DNA of 41,356 bases from Bifidobacterium pongonis (GCF_019331805.1 NZ_JAHBBE010000023.1:1-41356), one strand, 5' to 3'; shown: positions 27,171-36,357, numbered from the stretch's first letter. Translations and numbers: made by a program. Notes: a model not told the origin generated them from the letters alone.

Positions 27171-29462
27171 ATGTCGCGCATTCGTAAGTTCCAAGGCACC
27201 GCTTCCGACGGCACCGCACTCACCGGCGTATACGCCGAACAGCCGGAAGCCGATGTGGCGTTCGCGCTCGTGTTCCCCGCCGATGATCTGCCTCGTTTCG
27301 TCCATTGGGGCCGTCCGCTCAGCGCACCCGAAACCGTGCTTGGCATGTATGACGCCCAGCGTCCGCAGCGTGTGTCCGGTGCCCTCGACTACACCTCGTA
27401 CCCGAGCGTGCTGCCGACCCAGTCCGAATCCTGGCTGGGTGCCGATCGTTTCGATGTGCGCCGCGATGGCAGAAAACTGTTCTGCAAGTTCGTGGTCACC
27501 GACATCAAGGCAGAGGACGTGCAGGCCGGCAACGCCTACAGCATGGGCGTGAAGGACGGCTACCCGCAGTGGACGGTCAGCGGCACCAAGGTGACGCCGA
27601 CGGTCGTGGTCACCGCCGAAGACGCCGAACAGGGCGTCGGTCTTGTCTGGACCTGCGAGCTGGATGTCAGCGGCCTGATCAGGCAGCGTGCCGAGGTCAT
27701 CAACCTTGGCGGCGGGCAGCTTGAAGTGGGCACGGTCGAACTTGCCTACACCGTCCCCGCCGACGCCACGGAAATCCTCACCACCACCGGTCATCATCTG
27801 CACGAGCGCTCCCCGCAGCGTCAGCCGCTCACGGTCGGCAGGTTCGAGAAGGTCTCTATGGCCGGCCGCCCGGACTTCGACGCCACGCTGCTGCTGTCCA
27901 TCGGCGAAACCGGTTTCGGTTTCACGCGCGGCAACGTGTACTCCGCACATGTCGGTTGGAGCGGCAACAGCGTGCTCTCCGCGGAACGTCTGCCCTACAC
28001 GACCGGTGTGCTCGGCGGCGGCGAAGTGCTGCTCGGCGGCGAAATCGTCCTCGGCGGCGGCGAACGCTACACCACCCCGTGGCTGTACGGTTCCTTCGGC
28101 GAAGGCCTCAACGAGGTCGCGGCCCGATTCCATTCCTATATCCGCAACGCGCATCGCGATTGGCGTGCCGAGCATGGCATCGCCGCGAAACCGCGTCCGG
28201 TCATCCTGAACACGTGGGAGGCCGTCTACTTCAATCACGATTACGACACCCTCACTGCGCTTGCCGATAAGGCCGTGGAAAGCGGTGTGGAGCGTTTCGT
28301 GGTGGATGACGGCTGGTTCGGCTCCCGCCGCGACGACACTTCCGGCTTGGGTGACTGGGAAGTCTCCCAGGAGGTTTGGCCCGATGGGCCGAAGTCGCTC
28401 AAGGCGCTTGCCGATTACGTGCACGGCAAGGGGCTGGAATTCGGATTGTGGTTCGAGCCTGAAATGGTCAACCCTGATTCCGACATGTTCCGCAAGCACC
28501 CTGATTGGGTGATGAAGCCGACCGCGAACCGTCTGCCGATGCAGGGGCGTACCCAGCAGGTCGTGGATCTGACCAATCCGGACGCCTTCGATTACGTCTA
28601 CGGTGCGATGGATAAGCTTGTCGGCGAGCTTGGCATCGACTACATCAAGTGGGATCACAACAAGCTCGTCACCGAGGAAGTCTCCCCGCGCACCGGTCGC
28701 CCCGCGGCGCATGCGCAGACTCTTGCCGTCTACAGGATCTTCCATGATCTCAAGGCCGCGCATCCCGGTCTGGAAATCGAAAGCTGCTCCTCCGGTGGCG
28801 GTCGTATCGACGTCGGCATTCTCGAACTCGCCGACCGCGTGTGGGTGTCCGATTGCGTCGATCCGGTCGAACGTGCCGATATCCAGCGTTACACGTCGCT
28901 GCTGGTCCCGCCCGAGATGATGGGTGAGCATGTCGGTGACAGCCCCGCCCATTCCACCCACCGCGCCACCTCTCAGGAGATGCGCATGGCCATGGCGTTC
29001 TTCGGCCATATGGGCATCGAATGGAATCTGCTCAAGCAGCCACAGGAGGATATCGACAAGCTGCACGAGTGGGTGACCGAGTTCAAGAAGCATCGTGAAT
29101 GGTTCGCGGTCGACACGGTGGTGCATTCCGATGCCGCTGATCCCGCGGTGCGTGTGGACGGTTGCGTCATGCCCGACAAGGCCGCCGCCATCTACCGTTT
29201 CACCCAGCTGACCACGTCGCAGACCTATCCGGCCGCTCCGGTGCGCCTGCCCGGTCTCGATCCGGACAAGGTGTACGAGGTTTCGCCGCTTGATGTGAGC
29301 CTCGACTTGGCTGGTCAGGATATCGGCAACGGGCAGAGCCTGCTGGGCTGGTGGTCCGCCGATGGCGTGAAGATGACCGGTCGCGCGCTTGCCACGTACG
29401 GCATCCGTCCGCCGGCATTGCATCCGGCGCAGGCGGTCCTGTTCAAGGTGGTTGCGATCTGA
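27171..29462 (+). CDS. GH36 alpha-galactosidase
   Basis: Hydrolyses terminal alpha-1,6-linked galactose from melibiose, raffinose and related sugars in the cytoplasm (no signal peptide). It is 763 residues from ATG 27171 with AGAAGGA upstream. An N-terminal beta-sandwich domain precedes a catalytic (beta/alpha)8 barrel from about residue 340. The nucleophile is Asp495 in YIKWDHNK and the acid/base is Asp561 in VWVSDCVDP. The barrel also shows WEAVYFNHDY, VDDGWFG and WFEPEMVNPDSD. It begins directly downstream of the 77-bp repeat block and is convergent with a ROK regulator that may control it. Confidence 0.93.
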   Translation: MSRIRKFQGTASDGTALTGVYAEQPEADVAFALVFPADDLPRFVHWGRPLSAPETVLGMYDAQRPQRVSGALDYTSYPSVLPTQSESWLGADRFDVRRDGRKLFCKFVVTDIKAEDVQAGNAYSMGVKDGYPQWTVSGTKVTPTVVVTAEDAEQGVGLVWTCELDVSGLIRQRAEVINLGGGQLEVGTVELAYTVPADATEILTTTGHHLHERSPQRQPLTVGRFEKVSMAGRPDFDATLLLSIGETGFGFTRGNVYSAHVGWSGNSVLSAERLPYTTGVLGGGEVLLGGEIVLGGGERYTTPWLYGSFGEGLNEVAARFHSYIRNAHRDWRAEHGIAAKPRPVILNTWEAVYFNHDYDTLTALADKAVESGVERFVVDDGWFGSRRDDTSGLGDWEVSQEVWPDGPKSLKALADYVHGKGLEFGLWFEPEMVNPDSDMFRKHPDWVMKPTANRLPMQGRTQQVVDLTNPDAFDYVYGAMDKLVGELGIDYIKWDHNKLVTEEVSPRTGRPAAHAQTLAVYRIFHDLKAAHPGLEIESCSSGGGRIDVGILELADRVWVSDCVDPVERADIQRYTSLLVPPEMMGEHVGDSPAHSTHRATSQEMRMAMAFFGHMGIEWNLLKQPQEDIDKLHEWVTEFKKHREWFAVDTVVHSDAADPAVRVDGCVMPDKAAAIYRFTQLTTSQTYPAAPVRLPGLDPDKVYEVSPLDVSLDLAGQDIGNGQSLLGWWSADGVKMTGRALATYGIRPPALHPAQAVLFKVVAI

Positions 29463-29488
29463 TCGGCGAAAATCGTTGAATATTGGTA

Positions 29489-29532
29489 AACGGCGGAGCG
29501 TGCATGGTATCGTGCACGCCCCGCCGTTGTCG
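29489..29532. terminator. Convergent terminator between alpha-galactosidase and ROK genes
   Basis: Two 16-bp arms (29489-29504 and 29513-29528) pair with one mismatch around an 8-nt loop. The hairpin can serve both converging genes. T-runs are short. Confidence 0.7.
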
Positions 29533-29576
29533 TAGTGGCATATGTGGGCTATGCGGTCCTATCCGCCACTCCCCTG

Positions 29577-30776
29577 TTATTCGATATGGCTTACGATCGC
29601 GCGCGTCGCCGCCGCTTTCGCCCATAGCGACCAATCGTGGTCGATGATTTCGAACTGTACCGGCGCGGCCTGATTATGCCGGTACATCTTGATGCCGTCG
29701 CGTAGTGCACTGATGCCGCGTTGCGCGATGAACGCCGATTCGCCGGCGATCATGATCTTCTCGGGCATCGCGATATTGGAGATGATCGCGATGAGCGTTC
29801 CCAGCCGGAAGCAAGTGCGGTCCACGAGTTTCGTCGCCTGCGGTACGCCGTCGTACGCGTCGCGTTCGAAATCGCCGAACGTGACCGCACGGCCCATCAT
29901 CTGCGAATATTCGTCCGCGATGGAATCGTTGCTCAGGCATTGCGAGCATCCCCGGTGGCCGGAAGTGCAGATCGGTCCGTTCGGGTCCAGTGGGATGTGT
30001 CCCACCAAGCCGTAGCTTTTGTCCGCGCATTCGACGAGTTTGCCATGTGTCGCCAGCGAATAGCCTACGCCCGCGCCTATGGTCAGTGCGGCGAAACTGT
30101 CCAGGCCTACGCCGGGGCCGAACCAGCAGGCGTCCACCAGTATCGAATCGATGTCGTTGTATATGCCGGTGGGTAATCCGGTGGCGTAGGTGACCATGCG
30201 TGAAAGGTTCACGTCGTTCTCCCACATGAGGAACGGCGCGAAGGTGACCGTGGTGTCGTGTTCCACATGCCCGCCGATGGTGATGCCGATGGCGCAGGGT
30301 GCGGGCAGGCCGTTCGTCACGGCTTCGACCGAGCAGTCCCGGACCAGTTCGGCGATGGTTTCGACCACCGCTTCCGGTGAAGCGTCGTCGATGGATTGCT
30401 CATGGCATCCGGTGACGATATGGCTTCCCGCGTCGGTGGCGACCGCAGTGGCCAGCGTGCCGCTGAGCTTGATGCCGATGAAGGTTTTCAGTCTGGCGTT
30501 CAGTTTGAGTCCGGTCTGCGGTCTGCCTCGCCGCTCCGTGTTGCCTTTGGCTGCGAATTCCTTGGGAAGTCTGGGGGATGTTTCGTTCGGGTCGGCTTCG
30601 GCGATGACGCCTTCGTGGAGAAGATCGCTGGTGATGCGCGATACCGCACCTTGCGACAGGCCAAGGAGCTGCGAAAGCGCGATGCGCGATACCGGCCCGT
30701 ACTTCGTGATGCAGGCCGCTACCTGATGCGTGTATTTGGATCCCTCGAACCATTGAGGGATGGGATGTGTCACCAT
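29577..30776 (-). CDS. ROK family transcriptional regulator
   Basis: Sugar-responsive repressor/activator. From ATG 30776 (AGGAGAG 8 nt upstream) it is 399 residues. A winged-helix domain covers about residues 15-75 (SRIALSQLLGLSQGAVSRITSDLL). The ROK sugar-kinase fold follows, with IGIKLSGT-type and GAGVGYSL phosphate/sugar motifs and GHIPLD near residue 258. The zinc motif is changed: canonical C-x-C-G-x2-G-C reads CTSGHRGC, so the second cysteine is Ser, with an extra Cys three residues after the last. A location between the alpha-galactosidase and the sugar transporters makes these its likely targets. Confidence 0.88.
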   Translation of the reverse strand: MVTHPIPQWFEGSKYTHQVAACITKYGPVSRIALSQLLGLSQGAVSRITSDLLHEGVIAEADPNETSPRLPKEFAAKGNTERRGRPQTGLKLNARLKTFIGIKLSGTLATAVATDAGSHIVTGCHEQSIDDASPEAVVETIAELVRDCSVEAVTNGLPAPCAIGITIGGHVEHDTTVTFAPFLMWENDVNLSRMVTYATGLPTGIYNDIDSILVDACWFGPGVGLDSFAALTIGAGVGYSLATHGKLVECADKSYGLVGHIPLDPNGPICTSGHRGCSQCLSNDSIADEYSQMMGRAVTFGDFERDAYDGVPQATKLVDRTCFRLGTLIAIISNIAMPEKIMIAGESAFIAQRGISALRDGIKMYRHNQAAPVQFEIIDHDWSLWAKAAATRAIVSHIE

Positions 30777-30807
30777 AGACTGCTCTCTCCTATTTTCTAT
30801 CCTCGGG

Positions 30808-30836
30808 TAATTAATTATTGGCGTCAGAGTTGACAA
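30808..30836 (-). promoter_or_regulatory. Promoter of the ROK regulator gene
   Basis: Minus strand TTGTCA (30831-30836), 17-nt spacer, TAATTA (30808-30813). The palindrome TAATTAATTA (30808-30817) overlaps the -10 and could be an autoregulatory site. Confidence 0.6.
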
Positions 30837-31016
30837 GAGGCGCCGATGGTTCTACCGGTGAGACGGGCGAATCTCGGCATGTGCGCTCGACGTGTGTTCA
30901 ACATGGCGTTATACCGCCGTTTGCGAGCGTTGAAGCGATTTGTGGTCGGATGCTGCGAATATATGCCCCCATACCATGCCCCCGTTGTTGATGAAAACCA
31001 TTTTTTAGACAAAACC

Positions 31017-31036
31017 TTGTATAATGTTGAATACAA
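31017..31036 (+). promoter_or_regulatory. -10 element overlapped by an inverted repeat (operator candidate) before the MFS gene
   Basis: A perfect -10 TATAAT (31020-31025) is covered by the inverted repeat TTGTAT/ATACAA (31017-31022 and 31031-31036). A second nested repeat, TGTTG/CAACA, lies at 31025-31038 and the palindrome GTTGCAAC at 31041-31048. No good -35 is present, as expected for a regulated promoter. The interval 30837-31016 shows no other clear feature. Confidence 0.55.
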
Positions 31037-31057
31037 CAGGGTTGCAACTCTATAGGC

Positions 31058-31099
31058 AAGACCTGGGCTGGCGTTTGTCGCGCCAGCTCGGGTCTTTTT
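31058..31099 (+). terminator. Terminator hairpin in the MFS leader (attenuator candidate)
   Basis: AAGACC/GGTCTT outer and GCTGGCG/CGCCAGC inner stems, then TTTTT. It lies between the TATAAT promoter and the MFS start, about 40 nt before ATG 31139, with no other promoter visible after it. Confidence 0.8.
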
Positions 31100-31138
31100 C
31101 GTATTTCGGCAAAGACGCCACGAGAGAAAGGATTGGAT

Positions 31139-32599
31139 ATGGCTACGAAGAGCGGCTCTTCGTCGGCAAAGACCGCAACGGCGGCCCGGCGACCAGCGCG
31201 TGAAGTCGGCGGAAACGGAGGAGGCGGGAATACCCCCGCGCGTTCCCCGTTGAACAACGCCTTCATTTTCGTGTTCGGCGCATTGGGAGGCATGCTGTTC
31301 GGCTTCGACACCGGCATCATTTCCGGCGTATCCCCGCTGGTCGAAGAGGAATTCCGACTGAATGTCGCCCAAACGGGCTTCATTACATCATCGGTGCTCA
31401 TCGGCTCCTGCATCGGCGCACTGTCGATCGGATCGCTTTCCGACCGATTCGGGCGCAAGAAACTGCTTATCGTCTCCGCGATCCTGTTCCTGCTGGGATC
31501 CGGTTTGTGCGCGGCGGCCACCGGTTTCACGATGATGGTCATCGCCCGCATCATCCTCGGCCTGGCCGTCGGCGCCGCGTCCGCGCTCACCCCGGCATAC
31601 CTCGCCGAACTTGCGCCGAAGGAACGGCGAGGATCATTGTCCACGCTGTTCCAGCTCATGATCACCTTCGGTATCCTGCTGGCCTACGCGTCCAACCTTG
31701 GTTTCCTTGGTCACAACATCGCCGGCATCCGCGATTGGCGATGGATGCTCGGCTCGGCGCTGATCCCCTCGGCGCTGCTGCTGATCGGCGGCCTGCTGCT
31801 TCCCGAATCCCCGCGCTACCTGATCAGCAAGGGCGATGACCGCACCGCCCTCAAGGTGCTTACGATGATCCGCAAGGATGCCAATCAGGCGCAGGTGAAG
31901 GACGAACTCGACGAGATCAAGGACGTCGCCTCGCATGGCACCAAGGGCGGTGTTGGCGAACTGTTCCGCATCGCACGTCCCGCATTGGTCGCGGCGGTCG
32001 GCCTGATGCTCTTCCAGCAGCTCGTCGGCATCAACTCGGTGATCTACTTCCTGCCGCAGGTGTTCATCAAAGGCTTCCACTTCCCCGAAAGCCACGCCAT
32101 CTGGGTGTCCGTGGGCATCGGCGTCGTGAACTTCGGCGCGACCATCGTCGCCACCCTCATCATGGACAAGTTCCCGCGCAAGAAGCTGCTGACGTTCGGT
32201 TCGGTGGTGATGGCCGTGTCGCTGGCCGCGATGACCGCGTTGAACTACATGGGCGATGTGTCGAAGCTCGCCGTGCCCACCATGGTGCTGATCGGCGTAT
32301 ATATCCTCGGCTTCGCCACGTCCTGGGGGCCGATCGCCTGGGTCATGATCGGCGAGATCTTCCCGCTGTCCGTGCGCGGTATCGGCACGTCCTTCGGTTC
32401 CGCGGCCAACTGGCTGGGTAATTTCATCGTCTCCCAGTTCTTCCTGGTGCTGCTGTCGATGTTCCACAACAATGTCGGCGGCCCGTTCGCGGTATTCGCG
32501 GTGTTTGCGGTCCTGTCCATCCCGTTCGTGGCATGTTTCGTGCCGGAAACCAAGGGCAAGTCCTTGGAGGAAATCGAACGGTCCATGGTCAAGCGGTAG
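31139..32599 (+). CDS. MFS sugar porter (sugar:H+ symporter family)
   Basis: Sugar transporter of the inner membrane, 486 residues from ATG 31139 (AAAGG upstream). After a 35-residue Ser/Ala/Arg-rich N-terminus come 12 hydrophobic segments. The sugar-porter signatures are all present: GFDTGIISG in helix 1, SDRFGRKK in loop 2-3, PESPRYL before the central loop, and PETKGKSLEEIE after helix 12. The family includes GalP, AraE and XylE. The substrate cannot be read from sequence; galactose, glucose or a pentose is plausible given the neighbouring alpha-galactosidase. Confidence 0.9.
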   Translation: MATKSGSSSAKTATAARRPAREVGGNGGGGNTPARSPLNNAFIFVFGALGGMLFGFDTGIISGVSPLVEEEFRLNVAQTGFITSSVLIGSCIGALSIGSLSDRFGRKKLLIVSAILFLLGSGLCAAATGFTMMVIARIILGLAVGAASALTPAYLAELAPKERRGSLSTLFQLMITFGILLAYASNLGFLGHNIAGIRDWRWMLGSALIPSALLLIGGLLLPESPRYLISKGDDRTALKVLTMIRKDANQAQVKDELDEIKDVASHGTKGGVGELFRIARPALVAAVGLMLFQQLVGINSVIYFLPQVFIKGFHFPESHAIWVSVGIGVVNFGATIVATLIMDKFPRKKLLTFGSVVMAVSLAAMTALNYMGDVSKLAVPTMVLIGVYILGFATSWGPIAWVMIGEIFPLSVRGIGTSFGSAANWLGNFIVSQFFLVLLSMFHNNVGGPFAVFAVFAVLSIPFVACFVPETKGKSLEEIERSMVKR

Positions 32600-32626
32600 T
32601 CGGTTCGTAGGTTCGACCCGCTGACC

Positions 32627-32672
32627 TGCAGGCGCCCGTCGACGGCCATTGCGTCGACGGGCGCCTTTCTAT
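32627..32672 (+). terminator. Terminator of the MFS gene
   Basis: GGCGCCCGTCGACG pairs perfectly with CGTCGACGGGCGCC around GCCATTG, then TTTCTATTTTC. Confidence 0.92.
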
Positions 32673-32818
32673 TTTCTTTCCGTTGATAAGAAAATTGCCG
32701 TTGTTTTGTTGCGACACGAGCGGCGATGCAAAAACTGGGAATGAAAAGTGAACTCGGTTAATCTAAAAAGCAGGGTTGCGGCAAGGAAGCTGCAGCACAA
32801 GGAAGGAAAGGGTTGATT

Positions 32819-34111
32819 ATGAGAGTGCGATCTCGTATAAACCATGGAAATTGGCGTCGTGCGGTTCGTCGCGCGGCGACCGCCGTCTGCGTGACGGCAA
32901 TGGGCTTGGGGATGGCCGGTTGCGGCACCTCCAACGCCGGTACGGTAACACTGGATTTCTTCCAATTCAAGGCCGAAGCCGCCGACTGGTTCACGGCGAA
33001 GGCCCGCGAATTCGAGAAGACGCATCCCGATATCAAAATCAATGTCAATAATTCCTCCGACGCGACCACCGATCTGCGGACCCGTCTCGTGAAGAACCGC
33101 GAGCCCGACGTCATCACGGTCAACGGCGACATCAATTTCGGTATGTTGGCCGAAGCGGGTGTGTTCCATGATTTCACCGATGATGAGATCGTGGACGAGC
33201 TCAATCCGGGCATGGTGAAAATCGCCAAGAGCCTGGTGCAGACCACCGATCAGTCGAAGAAGCGACTGTACGCGATTCCTTACGCGGGTAACGCAAGCGG
33301 ATACATCATCAACGCCGACGTATGGGAGGCGGCAGGCGAGGATCCGGACAATCCGCCGCAGACCTGGAGCGAATTCGTTTCGCTGCTCAAGCGGTTCAAG
33401 GCCAAGGGCGTCGTACCGATCGAAGCCAGCACCGGCGACCCGTGGACCATCCAGGCGCCGCTGTCGTCACTGAACTCCACGCTCGTTCCCGAAAGCGAAT
33501 ATTCGCATCTTCGCGACGGTTCGAAAACCTTCAACGACCTGTGGGATCCGGTCAGCGACAAGCTGGTCGAAATCTACCAGAACTACACGCAGAAGAACCC
33601 TGCGGTCACCTACCAGCAGGCGACCCAGGACATCGCAGCAGGCAAGGCGGCCATCCTGCCGCTGGGCACCTACGCCATTCCGCAGATTCGTCTGATCAAC
33701 AAGAACGCCAACCTGCGATTCGCCCAAATGCCGGCCACGGACAACGTCAAGGAGCAGCAGCTCACCGCAGGCGATGACGTGATGCTGACCATGGGCGCGC
33801 ACACCAAGCATGAGAAGGAGGCGCGCGAATTCGTGGACTTCCTGATGAGCGAGGAGAACGTCAAGGACTACTCCAAGCAGCAGTCGGCATTCTCCCCGTA
33901 CAAGGACACGTATGTCGGCGACGAGGCGCTCAACGGCGTGCTGTCGTTCTACAAGGCGGGCAAGCTCACCGATTTCTGCGATCACTACGTTCCGGCCAGC
34001 ATCAATATCGCCGGATTCCTGCAGACGCTGATCCAGACGGGCAATAAAGCCAAGTTCCTGAGCAGCATGCAAAGCGAATACGACAAGATCGAAGCCAGAA
34101 ACTTCAGATGA
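32819..34111 (+). CDS. Sugar ABC transporter substrate-binding lipoprotein
   Basis: Extracellular binding protein of the MalE/MsmE type. The 430-residue precursor begins at ATG 32819 (AAGGAAAGG upstream). An Arg-rich signal peptide leads to the lipobox GMAG with Cys35, so the mature protein is lipid-anchored. The family motif near residue 65 (REFEKTHPDIKINV) and late WDPVSDKL/DIAAGKAAILPLGTY segments fit the carbohydrate-binding cluster. It is the first gene of an operon with two permeases; the next start follows the stop by about 14 nt. The substrate is probably an oligosaccharide handled by the flanking glycosidases. Confidence 0.9.
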   Translation: MRVRSRINHGNWRRAVRRAATAVCVTAMGLGMAGCGTSNAGTVTLDFFQFKAEAADWFTAKAREFEKTHPDIKINVNNSSDATTDLRTRLVKNREPDVITVNGDINFGMLAEAGVFHDFTDDEIVDELNPGMVKIAKSLVQTTDQSKKRLYAIPYAGNASGYIINADVWEAAGEDPDNPPQTWSEFVSLLKRFKAKGVVPIEASTGDPWTIQAPLSSLNSTLVPESEYSHLRDGSKTFNDLWDPVSDKLVEIYQNYTQKNPAVTYQQATQDIAAGKAAILPLGTYAIPQIRLINKNANLRFAQMPATDNVKEQQLTAGDDVMLTMGAHTKHEKEAREFVDFLMSEENVKDYSKQQSAFSPYKDTYVGDEALNGVLSFYKAGKLTDFCDHYVPASINIAGFLQTLIQTGNKAKFLSSMQSEYDKIEARNFR

Positions 34112-34125
34112 GAGGAGGGAACGAA

Positions 34126-35040
34126 ATGACTGGCAAAGCAACATCGGCGACGAAGCCGAAGAAGGTTTCCAAGTATTCGAAGCGCAAGGTGGATCCGGCC
34201 TTCTATTGGATGACGGTTCCCGCGGCGATCCTGGTGGCCGCATTCCTGTACTGGCCGTTCCTTCAGGGAGCCGCGTACTCGTTCACCAACTCCCAGGGGT
34301 ATGGTGATTTCAAGTTCATTGGATTCAAGAACTACATCGCCATGTTCCAGGATGCGCGCGTGGGTCACGCCTACGTGTTCACGATCTTCATCGCGATCCT
34401 GATCACCCTCGGCACGAATCTCATCGGCATGTTCCTCGCGGTACTGCTGAACTCCAAGATCGCGTTCAAGAACGGGTTCCGCGCGATCTTCTTCATCCCC
34501 TACACCCTGTCCGTGCTGGTCATCGGCTACGTCTTCAAGTACATCTTCATGACGCCGCTGCCCGCGCTCGGCCAGGCATTGCATATCGATTGGCTATCCA
34601 CGTCGATGATCTCCGATCCGAACCTCGCCTGGTTCCCGATCGTGTTCCTGTCGATCTGGCAGGGCGTGGCGTATTCCACGCTGCTGTACCTGGCCGGTCT
34701 GCAGACCATTGACAACGAGATCTACGAGGCTGCGGCCATCGACGGCGTGAGCCCCTGGCAGAACTTCTGGCAGATCACTTTCCCGCTGATCGGACCCTTC
34801 GTGACGATCAACATGGTGCTCAGCCTGAAGAACTCCCTCGGTGCGTTCGATCAGGTCATGGCATTGACCAAGGGCGGACCGGATTCCAAGACCGAAACCG
34901 TGTCCTACCTGATTTTCCAAAACGGTCTTGGCAACGGCGAGTACTCCTACCAGATGGCGAATGCGGTCACGTTCTTCATCGTGCTGGCGGTTCTCGCGTT
35001 CGTGCAGCTGAAGTTCTTCAGCGGCAAGGAAAAGGTCTGA
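34126..35040 (+). CDS. Sugar ABC transporter permease (MalF/MsmF type)
   Basis: First membrane subunit of the importer. I chose ATG 34126 (304 residues) because GAGGAGGG lies at a good distance. An in-frame ATG at 34108 overlaps the upstream stop codon and lacks a site. A Lys-rich N-terminus of about 25 residues precedes six hydrophobic segments. The EAA loop that docks to the ATPase is present as YEAAAIDGVSPWQNFWQITF near residues 200-220. No ATPase gene is in the operon. Confidence 0.9.
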   Translation: MTGKATSATKPKKVSKYSKRKVDPAFYWMTVPAAILVAAFLYWPFLQGAAYSFTNSQGYGDFKFIGFKNYIAMFQDARVGHAYVFTIFIAILITLGTNLIGMFLAVLLNSKIAFKNGFRAIFFIPYTLSVLVIGYVFKYIFMTPLPALGQALHIDWLSTSMISDPNLAWFPIVFLSIWQGVAYSTLLYLAGLQTIDNEIYEAAAIDGVSPWQNFWQITFPLIGPFVTINMVLSLKNSLGAFDQVMALTKGGPDSKTETVSYLIFQNGLGNGEYSYQMANAVTFFIVLAVLAFVQLKFFSGKEKV

Positions 35041-35058
35041 AAGGAAGAGGCGATTATC

Positions 35059-35931
35059 ATGACTTCCGCACATGCTTCGATTGCGACCAAGAATTCCGCG
35101 AACACCACCAAATACCGCAAGGACCACAACATCAACTGGTGGCTTACCGCGGCTGTGGCGGTGCTCAGTCTCACCGTGCTGGTGCCGTTGTATTTCACCG
35201 TCGTCACCGCGCTGAAAACCCCGGGCGAGGCGGGTACCTTCACCCTGCCCACCACATGGGAATGGCATAATTTCGTCGACGCATGGAATAAGGTCAACTA
35301 CCCGAAGGCCGCGCTCAACTCCGCCATCATCACCGTGTGCGCCGTGGTGCTCACCCTGCTGACGAACACCTTCGTGGCCTACGCCGTCGCGAGGAACATG
35401 GATAAGCGGTTCTTCCGTTTCCTGTACTACTTCTTCCTCGCCATGATGTTCGTGCCGTTCACCGTAATCATGCTGCCGATCGCCAAGGAAATGGGCTCGC
35501 TGCATCTCGACAACCAGCTTGGCCTGATCATCCTGTACACGATTCTCGGCATCGGTTCCAACCTGTTCATCGCCATCGGTTTCATCCGTTCGATACCGGT
35601 GTCGTTGGAGGAGGCCGCACGTATCGACGGCGCTTCGACCTGGCGTATCTTCTGGACGGTGATTTTCCCGTTGATGGGTCCCATCAATGCCACGATCGCC
35701 ATCCTGACCGCACTGTGGGCGTGGAATGACTTCCTGCTGCCGCTGATCACCCTGACCGATCAGAGCAATCAGACCATTCCGTTGGCGCAGTACGTGTTCC
35801 AAAGCCAGTTCACGTCGAACTACCCGATGGCCTTCGCCTCCTACCTGATGGCTATGGCCCCGGTCCTCATCGTCTACGTCTTCGCCCAAAAGTGGGTCGT
35901 CGGAGGAGTAATGAGGGGCGCGGTGAAGTAG
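35059..35931 (+). CDS. Sugar ABC transporter permease (MalG/MsmG type)
   Basis: Second membrane subunit of the importer, 290 residues, starting at ATG 35059 with AAGGAAGAGG upstream. Six hydrophobic segments are seen, with the EAA loop EEAARIDGASTWRIFWTVIF near residues 184-204. It ends KWVVGGVMRGAVK, a typical MalG C-terminus that contacts the ATPase. The operon stops here, and the hairpin array begins within the stop codon region. The MsmK-like ATPase at 16037-17164 is the likely partner. Confidence 0.9.
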   Translation: MTSAHASIATKNSANTTKYRKDHNINWWLTAAVAVLSLTVLVPLYFTVVTALKTPGEAGTFTLPTTWEWHNFVDAWNKVNYPKAALNSAIITVCAVVLTLLTNTFVAYAVARNMDKRFFRFLYYFFLAMMFVPFTVIMLPIAKEMGSLHLDNQLGLIILYTILGIGSNLFIAIGFIRSIPVSLEEAARIDGASTWRIFWTVIFPLMGPINATIAILTALWAWNDFLLPLITLTDQSNQTIPLAQYVFQSQFTSNYPMAFASYLMAMAPVLIVYVFAQKWVVGGVMRGAVK

Positions 35932-36312
35932 TGGAAAGCCCTGTGGGCTTTCCACTCACCGCGCCGAGCGGCTGTGCCGCGAGGTGATGTTGAGTCCGCG
36001 CGTAGCGCGGTCCGAAATGGCTGGGCTCCGTTAAGTGAACAGTCCTGTGGACTGTTCATAGGCTCCCCCTGAGCGAGGCGGTAGCCGAGCGAAGGCAGCA
36101 GATAGGCGGCCGTAGGCCGTCCTCTTTCCTGCCGCATTGAACGGATGGGCTGCGGAACAGAGATTCTGTGGGCTTTCCGCTCACCGCGCCGAACGGGACG
36201 AGCCGTTAAACGGAGAGCCCTGTGGGCTCTCCGTAGGCGAGCCGAGCAGCTGTGCTGCGAGGTGGAATCCCGCGAGGAAACAGATAGTCCGCGCGTAGCG
36301 CGGTCCGTTTCC
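35931..36312. repeat. Mosaic array of triloop hairpins
   Basis: At least eight short inverted repeats share TGT or GTA loops. TGT loops: 35931-35955 (11-bp stem), 35968-35980 (5), 36036-36058 (10), 36211-36233 (10), 36246-36258 (5). GTA loops: 35996-36010 (6), 36107-36119 (5), 36289-36303 (6, identical to the one at 35996). The stems of the TGT hairpins differ in sequence but remain complementary. Outer stems occur (CACC/GGTG around 35968-35980; GGAAAC/GTTTCC around 36289-36303). Parts of 35945-36013 recur in 36170-36306 in rearranged order. No gene is seen. Confidence 0.88.
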
Positions 36313-36357
36313 ACTGGCCGCTGAATCAACAACGCCACCCGCCATACCCCACCCCAA

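Noticed and set aside
35931..36312. Insertion sequence remnant or integron-like array
   Set aside because: No transposase or integrase fragment, no target duplication, and no attC-like features; only short hairpins.
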